Position numbers and translations under genes: made by a program. A stretch of 64,000 nt of DNA from Salinactinospora qingdaonensis (lineage in GTDB: Bacteria; Actinomycetota; Actinomycetes; Streptosporangiales; Streptosporangiaceae): contig NZ_BAABDD010000002.1 of NCBI RefSeq assembly GCF_039539445.1, positions 328,725 through 392,724 of the forward strand, read 5' to 3'. Below, one piece after another: positions 52,600-60,267 of the stretch. Numbering within the stretch: position 1 is the first letter of the stretch; each line of letters starts with the position of its first letter. The notes below the pieces were generated by a model, which ran no database searches, had not been told where the DNA came from, and was given only the letters and a program-made list of their open reading frames with translations.

Positions 52600-53646
52600 T
52601 CACAGCAGCGACAGTTGGGTGCCGGTCGAGGATGGCGGGGACGAGGTGCTCCCCGAGCCGCGGTGGCCGCGCTTGGCCTCGCGGTCGACGATGCCGTAGG
52701 CCCGCGCCAGCGCGCGCACGCGCTCGGTGACGCGCCGCTGGTAGGCCCGTGGGGCATACGAGCTCCCCCGGTACAGCTCCGTATAGCGCGGGACCAATTC
52801 CGGGTAGTGCTCGCCTAGCCAGGCCATGTACCACTCCCGCGCGCCCGGGCGCAGATGCAACACGATCGGGGTGATGCTGGTCGCCCCGGTCTCGGCGATG
52901 GCCCGCACGGTGGCCTCCAGTTGGCGCGGGGAATCGCTGAGATAGGGCAGGATCGGCGCCATGAGCACGCCGCACCCCAGGCCGGCCTCGTTGAACGCGG
53001 CACTGATGCGCAGCCGGGCCCCCGGCCGGGCCGCGCCCGGCTCGAACGCGCCGGACAGTTCGTCGTCGACGAACGGTACCGACACGCTCACGCCCACCTC
53101 GACCTTCTCGGCGGCTGCCCCGATCAGCTCCAGGTCGCGCAAGATCAACGGCCCGCGCGTGAGGATGGAAAAGGGGTGACCGAAGTCGCGGAGCGCGGCG
53201 ATGATGCCGGGCATCAGCCGATAGCGCCCCTCGGCGCGTTGGTAACAGTCGACGTTGGTGCCCATCGCGATGTGGGCTCCCGCGTTGCGGGAACGCCACC
53301 GCGGCCGTGCCAGTTCGGCCCGCACCACCTCGGCGGCGTTGACCTTGACGACGACGCGGCTGTTGAAATCCTCGCCGGCGTCCAAGTCGAGGTAGGTGTG
53401 GCTGCGTCGCGCGAAACACCCGACACATCCGTGGCTACAGCCGCGGTAGGGGTTGATCGTCAGTCGGAACGGCACCTGTGAGGTCGGAGACACCTCGTTG
53501 ACGATCGACCGGGCCCGCACCTCGTAGAAGGTCATCCCCCGGAACTCGGGCGTGGCGAAGGTGCGCGGGCGGGCTCCCTGCTCCAGCAGCGCGGGGGTGG
53601 CCTCGGCCTGGTCCTCAGCGGTCGCGGCGAGGCTGTCCCAGCGCAT
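52600..53646 (-). CDS. radical SAM protein (Rv2578c/SplB-like)
   Basis: 348 residues. The 4Fe-4S cluster motif is GCSHGCVGCFARR (CxxxCxxC, near residue 70). TIM-barrel features follow: NVDCYQRAEGRYRLMPGI, FSILTRGPLILRDLELI, EVGVSVSVPFVDDELSG and APILPYLSDSP. The C-terminus is a short Ser-rich tail. It resembles the Rv2578c family and spore-photoproduct-lyase-like proteins. The substrate is unknown. ATG 53646 has GGGAGGAG upstream. A LexA-like box lies 45 bases upstream of the start. Confidence 0.9.
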   Translation of the reverse strand: MRWDSLAATAEDQAEATPALLEQGARPRTFATPEFRGMTFYEVRARSIVNEVSPTSQVPFRLTINPYRGCSHGCVGCFARRSHTYLDLDAGEDFNSRVVVKVNAAEVVRAELARPRWRSRNAGAHIAMGTNVDCYQRAEGRYRLMPGIIAALRDFGHPFSILTRGPLILRDLELIGAAAEKVEVGVSVSVPFVDDELSGAFEPGAARPGARLRISAAFNEAGLGCGVLMAPILPYLSDSPRQLEATVRAIAETGATSITPIVLHLRPGAREWYMAWLGEHYPELVPRYTELYRGSSYAPRAYQRRVTERVRALARAYGIVDREAKRGHRGSGSTSSPPSSTGTQLSLL

Positions 53647-53690
53647 CGCTGTCTCCTCCCGGGCGGTGGTGCATTCTCACCTCACCAGTG

Positions 53691-53706
53691 TAGAACGTAC
53701 GTTCGA
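53691..53706. promoter_or_regulatory. candidate LexA (SOS) box
   Basis: TAGAACGTACGTTCGA matches the actinobacterial SOS consensus TCGAAC-N4-GTTCGA at 11 of 12 defined bases. It lies 45 bases upstream of the radical SAM gene (minus strand). Confidence 0.6.
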
Positions 53707-53817
53707 TTTTGGGTTTTTCTGGTCCGCGCTGAGCGCGTTGCGGCGTCGGCGCAGCTCTACGGCGTTTAAAGTGTCCTTGGTCCAGACATCACGAAACGGT
53801 TGCGAGGAGATGACTCG

Positions 53818-55521
53818 ATGGGATGGTTCACCCGGTCGGCGGGCGCGGTCGTCGCTTTGCCGCTGTTGACCTCGTGCACTGCCGTGTCGGCCGGGTCCCA
53901 CCCCGAGCCCGCGCACAACCCCGCCCCTTCCGTTGCAGCAGACGCCTCCCGGCAGGCTGATGGCTCCCAGCGGCGGACCACCGCCCTGCCCCGCCCCGGT
54001 GCCACGCCCTCCGGCTCCCTTCCACAGCGCCTGCCTGCCACGTGCCAGGCGGACCCTGCTGAGACAGCCCACCCCAAACGGCAGTTGCGCGGGGTGTGGA
54101 TCGCGACCGTGCGCAATATCGATTGGCCCTCTGAGCCCGGCTTGAGCGTCGCCACGCAAAAAGACGAGCTGCGCGCGCAACTCGACCGCGCCAAGAACCT
54201 CGGCCTCAACGCCGTGTTCTTCCACGTGCGTCCCACCGCCGACGCCCTGTATGAGTCCGAGCTGGAGCCCTGGGCGCGCTACCTCACCGGCACCCAGGGT
54301 AAAGACCCTGGTTACGATCCATTGTCTTTCGCTATTGACGAGGCTCACGCGCGCGGTCTGGAGCTGCACGCCTGGTTCAACCCCTACCGCGTCGGGTGGC
54401 AAGACCCCGACTTGGCCAACCTCACCGAGGATCATCCCGCCCGCCGCAACCCCGACTGGCTCATCACCCATGACAGTCAGGGCTGGCTCGACCCGGGCAA
54501 CCCCGACGTGCGCGCATGGGTGAACGACGTCGTCCTCGACGTCGTCGAGCGCTATGACATCGACGGCGTCCACTTCGACGACTACTTTTACCCCTACCCG
54601 GCCCAGGGGGAGAAGTTCGACGACGACGCCAGCTTCGCCGCCCACGGCAGCGGTTTTGACAGCCGAGCCGACTGGCGTCGCCATAACGTCAACACCCTGC
54701 TGGCCGAGCTGCACGAAGGGATCAACGCCGCCAAGCCATGGGTGCGTTTCGGGGTGTCTCCGTTTGGGATCTGGCGCAACAGCCGTTCCGACGCCTCGGG
54801 CTCCGACACTCGGGGGTTACAGTCCTACAGCGCTCTCTACGCCGATACGCGCGCCTGGATTCAAGAGGGCTCGCTCGACTACGTCGTCCCGCAGTTGTAC
54901 TGGTACCGCGGCTTCGAGCTCGCTGACTACGAGACGCTGGTGCCGTGGTGGGCTGACGAGGTCGCCGGCACCTCCGTTGACCTCTACATCGGCCAGGCCG
55001 CCTACAAGGTCGGCGATGACCACTGGGAAGGCGACGACGCCCTAACGCGCCAGCTCGACTTCAACACCGGCTACCCAGAGGTCACAGGCGACATCTACTT
55101 CTCCTCCAAAAGCCTGGGCGGGCGCGCTGAGGCGGCGATGCGCCATCTGCGTGCCAAGCACTACGACCGCCCGGCGCTGCCGCCCAAGGCCGACGGCGAG
55201 ACAGCCGGCGTCGCGGCCGTCGCCGACCTTAGCGCCCAGCGCACCAGCCCCAGCGAGGTCCGTCTCACGTGGACGGCTGAGGAGTCGGCTCGAATGTTTG
55301 CCATCTACCGTGTCACTGGAGACGCTGCGGCGGACCCCTGCGCGCTCGCCGACGCCGCCCACCTGGTCGACGTGGTCGGTGCCCAGGGCGGCGGTGAGCA
55401 GACCTACCTGCACACAGGTGTTGAAGAACCCGCCGACGACGCCCGCTACTACGTGACCGCGTTGGACGCCTACCGCACCGAAAGCCCGCCCGGATCGGGG
55501 AGCCAGGTCAGCGTCGGCTGA
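53818..55521 (+). CDS. GHL10-family (YngK-like) glycoside-hydrolase-like lipoprotein
   Basis: 567 residues. Lipobox LLTSC with Cys20, then a Pro/Ser-rich linker (to about 85). The barrel domain (about 88-420) has RGVWIATVRNIDWPSEPGLS, DELRAQLDRAKNLGLNAVFF, AYNP-like AWFNPYRVGW, and VHFDDYFYPYP with candidate acidic catalytic residues, and FGVSPFGIWRNS. A C-terminal fibronectin-like part (about 465-560, LSAQRTSPSEVRLTWTAEES) follows. The likely activity is on peptidoglycan or polysaccharide, which is not established. ATG 53818 has GAGGAG eight bases upstream. Confidence 0.88.
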   Translation: MGWFTRSAGAVVALPLLTSCTAVSAGSHPEPAHNPAPSVAADASRQADGSQRRTTALPRPGATPSGSLPQRLPATCQADPAETAHPKRQLRGVWIATVRNIDWPSEPGLSVATQKDELRAQLDRAKNLGLNAVFFHVRPTADALYESELEPWARYLTGTQGKDPGYDPLSFAIDEAHARGLELHAWFNPYRVGWQDPDLANLTEDHPARRNPDWLITHDSQGWLDPGNPDVRAWVNDVVLDVVERYDIDGVHFDDYFYPYPAQGEKFDDDASFAAHGSGFDSRADWRRHNVNTLLAELHEGINAAKPWVRFGVSPFGIWRNSRSDASGSDTRGLQSYSALYADTRAWIQEGSLDYVVPQLYWYRGFELADYETLVPWWADEVAGTSVDLYIGQAAYKVGDDHWEGDDALTRQLDFNTGYPEVTGDIYFSSKSLGGRAEAAMRHLRAKHYDRPALPPKADGETAGVAAVADLSAQRTSPSEVRLTWTAEESARMFAIYRVTGDAAADPCALADAAHLVDVVGAQGGGEQTYLHTGVEEPADDARYYVTALDAYRTESPPGSGSQVSVG

Positions 55522-55673
55522 CACCCTCCGGCCTCCCTGAGGCGCCAGCGGGGAGGAAATCGGCTCAGGAGTGAATTCTTCGCCCCCGCGCGGGATAGAA
55601 CCAGGTGTGAGGGGGCAGATCTGAGACACACGCCATAGCTGAGAGAAGCCCCCCGCAGGCCGAGGAGGGTGCA

Positions 55674-55976
55674 ATGGCTCTGAGAGAGAACGAGCGGCGG
55701 ATTCTGGCCCAAATCGAGCACCACCTCACCGAGGACGACCCGGAGTTGGCTGGGCACCTTACCTCGTTTGGGGCCGACGATCCGGCATTCATGCGGGCAG
55801 CCATGGGGGCGGGGTGGAAACCGTGGGCGGTGTGCGCGGCGATTGGGGCTGCGGTGATCGGGCTGCTCATCGTGCTGTTCCTGACAACCTCGACCCAGGC
55901 TGTGCAGGACTCCGCGCCCCAGCAGAGCGGGGACGTTGAGGTGACGGCCCCCAACACCCAGCCACAAGCGCCATAG
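55674..55976 (+). CDS. DUF3040 membrane protein
   Basis: 100 residues. The N-terminal helix is MALRENERRILAQIEHHLTE with DDPELAGHL, the DUF3040 signature, and one transmembrane helix follows (VCAAIGAAVIGLLIVLFLTT, residues about 58-78) with a polar tail. Actinobacteria-specific, function unknown. ATG 55674 has GAGGAGGG upstream. Confidence 0.88.
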   Translation: MALRENERRILAQIEHHLTEDDPELAGHLTSFGADDPAFMRAAMGAGWKPWAVCAAIGAAVIGLLIVLFLTTSTQAVQDSAPQQSGDVEVTAPNTQPQAP

Positions 55977-56003
55977 CCCTGGCGGAGCGGGCACCACCGC
56001 TAG

Positions 56004-56029
56004 GGGTGGCCGCGCCGGCGTGGCCACCC
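56004..56029. terminator. convergent terminator
   Basis: GGGTGGCC (56004-56011) pairs with GGCCACCC (56022-56029), with extra outer pairing GAGCGG/CCGCTC, between the DUF3040 gene and the PBP. Confidence 0.6.
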
Positions 56030-56048
56030 GCTCCGCGGCTGGACAGGG

Positions 56049-57824
56049 TTAAAGAGCGTCGAGGAACGACTTGGCCAGTGGCGCGGCCACCGAACCGCCA
56101 CCGCCGCCACCTTCGACCATGACGGCGAACGCCAGATCGGCTCCGCCCTGGAAACCCACGAACCAGGCATGGGTATCCAACTCCTCCCCTTCTTGGGGGG
56201 TGCCGAACTCCGCCGAGCCGGTCTTGCCGTAGACCTCTCCGGTGAACCCGGCTTCGCTGGCGGTGCCGTCAGTGACCACAGCCCGCATCATCGACCGGAG
56301 GGCCTCAGCATGATCGACCGGGCGCGGCTGCGGCTGGTCGGGTACGGCTGGATCGGTCACCAGCACCGGTGAACGCCACGAGCCGTCAGCGACCGCGGCT
56401 GCCACGGTGGCCATCTGCAACGGCGAGGTCAAAATCTTGCCCTGACCGATGCTGGCTGCGGCCAGCATCGTGTTGTTCTCTGGCGGCGGGAACGACGGAT
56501 CGGTACTCGACAGGCCGATGTCGAGCCCGGCGTTCATCCCGAACTGCTCGGCAGCGGCGGTCAGCAGTTCACTGTCGAGCCGCTCGGTCACCTCCTTGAC
56601 CAGCGCGGTGTTGCACGACGTGGCGAATGCCTCGGTGACGGTCTGCTCCCCGTAGGCGGCGTCGTGGGCGTTTTTGAACGGCCACCCTCCGATGTCGGCG
56701 GTCTTGGGGCAGTCCATCGTGTCGTTCATCGTCAGCCCGTTGTCGAGCAGCGCACTGTAACTGACGATCTTGAACGTGGAACCGGGCGGGTACTGGCCGT
56801 CAAGGACGCGGTGGTAGCCGCCGGGGATGGTGGCCGCGGCCAGGATCTCGCCGGTCGAGGGGCGCACAGCCACGAACGCGGCGGGCTTGTCCTGCCCGAC
56901 GATGGCCTGAGCGGCGGCACGCTGCACGGCAGGGGCGAGGCTGGTCGCAACGTCCTCGCCGTCGGCGCCCTCGATGGTGCCCACGACCGTGGGCTCGTCT
57001 GCGGTGGCGTCATCGGCCTCGCCATCGGAGACCACCTGGATCGAGGTGTCGGGAACCCCCGCCAAGCGCTGCTCGTAGGCCTGCTGTAGCCCGCCTTTGC
57101 CCGTGGGGTCGCCCACTTGGTAAGCCGAGCCGAGTTGCTGGAGATCCTCTTCGGTCACCGTGCCCACCGATCCGGTGAGGATCTTCACCGAGCCGGCGGC
57201 GTCCTCGGTGTCGAGCCGGGAACCGTCGGCCGCCAGGATGTGGCCCCGCTCGTTTCGCTCGCTGACGCGGGTCAGCGTCTGCCCCTCGCTCAGCTCTGGG
57301 TGGATGACACGGGGGGAGAACTCCACGCGCCAGGCGCCGTCGACTAGCCGCAGCGGGAGTTCGCCAGCGTAGCCCCACTCGCCGGCGTCGGCCAGGGTAT
57401 GGGTGACGGTGAAGGTCGCCGTGGCCCGATCGCCGTCTTCGCTGACCGTGTCCACGCTGGCGGTCGTCGTCTCCACCGACAGTTCCGCAGCGATGCGCTC
57501 GTGGGCCGCCACGACGTCGCCGCCAGTGGCCACCTCGCCCATCGCTGCGTAGTCACCGGAGCTCCACGCCTCGATGTAGGCCGCGGCTGTTTCCGCTGGG
57601 GCGGGTCGGGAGAGTACGTACCAGGAGACGCCCGCCCCCACCAGCGCCAGGACGGTCACTCCCGCGATGCCGCTGAGAATCCAGCCCAGGCGCGAGCGTC
57701 GTCGTGAGCGTCGTCGTGAGGGCGGTGCCGTCGCTGAGTGTCGTGGCCCCTCGGCCGGGGGGCGCATGTCCGGTCGGCGGGGGTCGGGGCTGGGATCGTA
57801 TTCGGGGGATCTGCTGTCGTCCAC
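56049..57824 (-). CDS. class B penicillin-binding protein (PBP2-like)
   Basis: 591 residues. A Pro/Arg-rich cytoplasmic N-terminus precedes one membrane helix (about 46-70, WILSGIAGVTVLALVGAGVS). An NTF2-like MecA_N domain (about 75-200) follows, then the PBP dimerisation part, then the transpeptidase: SxxK in PPGSTFKIVSYSALL, SxN in FATSCNTALV, and KTG in VYGKTGSAEF. It cross-links peptidoglycan. The catalytic motifs look intact. GTG 57824 is preceded by GAGGGC/GGAAGGA-like sites. No PASTA domain is present. Confidence 0.94.
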   Translation of the reverse strand: MDDSRSPEYDPSPDPRRPDMRPPAEGPRHSATAPPSRRRSRRRSRLGWILSGIAGVTVLALVGAGVSWYVLSRPAPAETAAAYIEAWSSGDYAAMGEVATGGDVVAAHERIAAELSVETTTASVDTVSEDGDRATATFTVTHTLADAGEWGYAGELPLRLVDGAWRVEFSPRVIHPELSEGQTLTRVSERNERGHILAADGSRLDTEDAAGSVKILTGSVGTVTEEDLQQLGSAYQVGDPTGKGGLQQAYEQRLAGVPDTSIQVVSDGEADDATADEPTVVGTIEGADGEDVATSLAPAVQRAAAQAIVGQDKPAAFVAVRPSTGEILAAATIPGGYHRVLDGQYPPGSTFKIVSYSALLDNGLTMNDTMDCPKTADIGGWPFKNAHDAAYGEQTVTEAFATSCNTALVKEVTERLDSELLTAAAEQFGMNAGLDIGLSSTDPSFPPPENNTMLAAASIGQGKILTSPLQMATVAAAVADGSWRSPVLVTDPAVPDQPQPRPVDHAEALRSMMRAVVTDGTASEAGFTGEVYGKTGSAEFGTPQEGEELDTHAWFVGFQGGADLAFAVMVEGGGGGGSVAAPLAKSFLDAL

Positions 57825-58355
57825 GCCCTCGCGTCCTTCCGTTGGTGGGGGAAGCCCAATAGCTGGCTGGGAGTGCGTTACCTGAGGAGGGGAGGTCGGA
57901 CCTGGTCAGCGGAGGGGAGCGCTGGAGTCCGACATGACAACGCCCCGTTCCCTTCCGCGGGGTCGGGAACGGGGCAGCACGCCAGATGTGGCCGATGTGG
58001 CGGTCGCCTCTCGGCGCGTGGCACAACGTGGCTCCATGACCGCCGACGTCTCACGCACGTGAGCACCGGACGCGGTATTCCACGAAGGCAATAGGTGAGG
58101 CCCGGGGGACACTTGCTACCACACCGGCCACGAGCGACTTTAACGTATATCGGCCGGAGCGTGTTCCGAGTGCTCGCGGGAAACCCACGGTTACCTGAGT
58201 CACATTGCGGCTGCGTCGGTGCCTGCCGGCCCCGCCGCAGCCGGGCCCCGGCCCGTGCCCGGGCTCCTCCCAGGCCACCCCTGGCACGGGCACCCCCTGA
58301 GGCGATCACCGTCGGGACCGCCTTGGCCCGACCCCCGCAACGGCAGCGGCACCTC
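57825..58355. other. gap of about 530 bases
   Basis: No gene seen. It holds the PBP promoter region and the hairpin at 57942-57975. Confidence 0.5.
57942..57975 (-). terminator. terminator-like hairpin
   Basis: GCCCCGTTCCC (57942-57952) pairs with GGGAACGGGGC (57965-57975). It could end the acyltransferase transcript upstream of the PBP promoter. Confidence 0.55.
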
Positions 58356-59069
58356 TCAGGCGCGGTGCTGAGACGAGACACCGTCGCTGGCGCGCAGCAG
58401 TTCGGCTTTGACCGAAGCGGCGAACCGGCCAACTCGTTCCTGCCCCGACAGTTGCTGGATGGCTGCCATGACCGCGTCGGTGGCCGCGCGGCGGGCGCGT
58501 GCCTCGCCGGCGCGTCCATCCCAGGGCGACAGGTCGACCGGTGCCCCAAAACGCACCCCGATACGCCGCAGCCTGGGCAGGCGACGTTCAGCCGGCATGA
58601 TGCGCGAGGTTCCCGACACCGCTACCGGCACCACGGGGACTTTGGCGCTTAGCGCCAGCCAGGCCAGTCCCGTCTGTCCCCGGTAGAGCCGACCGTCGGG
58701 CGAGCGGGTGCCTTCGGGGAAGATGCCAAAGGCCGCGCCCCGCTGGAGAGCCTCCAGACTGTGGTCCATAGCCTGGCGCGCGTTCTGGCCCGGGCTGCGC
58801 TCAACCGAGAGCTGACCAATGCCGCGCAGCGCGCGAGTGAAGACGCGCTGCGCGAGGTTTCCTTCGGCGAACAGTTCCTGTTTGGCGATGAAGCTCACCT
58901 GCCGCGGAACGGCCACGCCGATGAACAGCGGATCGATGTTGGACAGGTGATTCGAGGCCAGGATCACCGGCCCGTGGAGGGGAATGTGTTCCACCCCTTC
59001 CACCCGCATCGGCCACAGCGTTCGCGTGACCGGCGCAATGACCGTCTTGGCGGCCCCGTACAGTGACAC
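58356..59069 (-). CDS. 1-acyl-glycerol-3-phosphate acyltransferase (PlsC-like)
   Basis: 237 residues. The acyltransferase motif HxxxxD is ASNHLSNIDPLF (residues about 36-42), and FGIFPEGTRSPDG is the second block. The N-terminus MSLYGAAKTVIAPVTRTLW is weakly hydrophobic. It probably makes phosphatidic acid from lysophosphatidate. GTG 59069 has GAGGAGAGG upstream; 29 upstream codons in the frame are not part of the family. C-terminus is Ala/Arg-rich. Confidence 0.92.
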   Translation of the reverse strand: MSLYGAAKTVIAPVTRTLWPMRVEGVEHIPLHGPVILASNHLSNIDPLFIGVAVPRQVSFIAKQELFAEGNLAQRVFTRALRGIGQLSVERSPGQNARQAMDHSLEALQRGAAFGIFPEGTRSPDGRLYRGQTGLAWLALSAKVPVVPVAVSGTSRIMPAERRLPRLRRIGVRFGAPVDLSPWDGRAGEARARRAATDAVMAAIQQLSGQERVGRFAASVKAELLRASDGVSSQHRA

Positions 59070-59429
59070 GGTGCGCCTCTCCTCATACGAAGAGGCCAGG
59101 GGGGAGTTCGAGCGCATGCCCGTCAATCTAAACCAGGCGGGAGAAGCAGGGGACAATCGCGCCGGGCAACGACGGCACGGCCGAGTACGGCAACGGTCCG
59201 GTTTCGGGAGCTAACCCAGCGACGAATATCCAGGTGAGGACGGTGTCTTCCCGGCCAGGGAGAGCGGGCCACCCCGTTCCGGCCGTCGAAGGCGGGGCGC
59301 CGCAGCGGGTTCAGAGCCGCGTTCGAGCCCCATGGCGCGCGGTCTTGTCGGTAGGGCAGGCACGGCACTGGGGTGGCGGTCGTAGTGCGGGTGGGGGCTT
59401 GCGGTCTATGGTAGAAGCGCTAGTAGTTT

Positions 59430-59439
59430 GGTCTAGACC
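59430..59439 (+). promoter_or_regulatory. candidate DasR-type (dre) operator
   Basis: The palindrome GGTCTAGACC, read TTTGGTCTAGACCTTT, resembles the GntR/HutC-type dre consensus (ACTGGTCTAGACCACT). It lies about 80 bases upstream of the cyclase-family gene. Confidence 0.5.
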
Positions 59440-59519
59440 TTTAGGGCGGGCCGGCGGTCATCACCACCACGGCACCCGTCAGGCCGGGTCAACAAGCGCA
59501 CACCAAAGGGGGCGAAGCA

Positions 59520-60182
59520 GTGACGCACCTGGTCGACCTCAGCCACCAGATCGTGGCCGGCATGACGACCTACCCGGGACTGCCCGGGCCGGTCATCGAG
59601 GATCACCTCTCCTTTGAGGACTCCCACCGGAGCTACGCTCCCGGGACCGAGTTCCACATCGGCCGTATCTCGATGGTCGCCAACACCGGCACCTACCTCG
59701 ACACGCCGGCTCACCGCTACCGCGACGGTTCCGATCTGGCCGACCTGGAGCTGGCCAAGATCGCCGGCGTGCCGGGGATCGTCGTCGATCCCACCGAGCG
59801 CGCCGTGGGGCCAGAGGTCTTTGAAGGCGTCGACGTGGCCGGGCGGGCAGTGCTCATCCGCACCGAATGGGACCGGTACTGGCGCACTGAGCAGTACGGC
59901 TCCCCGGAGCACCCCTTCCTCACCGAAGCCGGCGCTAAGGCGCTGGAGGAAGCCGGCGCCGCACTCGTCGGCATCGACTCGGTCAACATCGACGACACCG
60001 CCATCCAAGGAGGCCCCCGCCCCGCCCACTCCACGCTGCTGGCCGCCGGCATCCCCATCGTCGAGCACCTGTGCCTGCTGCACCAGCTCCCCACGACCGG
60101 CTTCGAGTTCTACGCCGTCCCGGTGAAAGTACGCGGTCTGGGCACCTTCCCCGTGCGCGCCTTCGCCACCGTGGCCGACTAG
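59520..60182 (+). CDS. cyclase family protein (KynB-like hydrolase)
   Basis: 220 residues of the cyclase/kynurenine formamidase family. The N-terminus is VDLSHQIVAGMTTYPGLPGP. The metal-binding motif HxGTHxDxPxH is changed to NTGTYLDTPAHRYRD, so the middle His of the GTH is a Tyr, and the second half is intact. Other features are GRAVLIRTEW, LTEAGAKALEEAGAALVGID and FAVRAF-like end. It may hydrolyse an N-formyl or lactone bond, or be a catalytically altered form. GTG 59520 has AAAGGGGG upstream. Confidence 0.87.
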   Translation: MTHLVDLSHQIVAGMTTYPGLPGPVIEDHLSFEDSHRSYAPGTEFHIGRISMVANTGTYLDTPAHRYRDGSDLADLELAKIAGVPGIVVDPTERAVGPEVFEGVDVAGRAVLIRTEWDRYWRTEQYGSPEHPFLTEAGAKALEEAGAALVGIDSVNIDDTAIQGGPRPAHSTLLAAGIPIVEHLCLLHQLPTTGFEFYAVPVKVRGLGTFPVRAFATVAD

Positions 60183-60267
60183 GGCCGCACTGGCCGGGTC
60201 CTGACCGTCGCGGGCGGTTGCGGACCCGGCAGCCGGGCCGGGCAATCGCCCAGCAGTCCCGCCCTGC

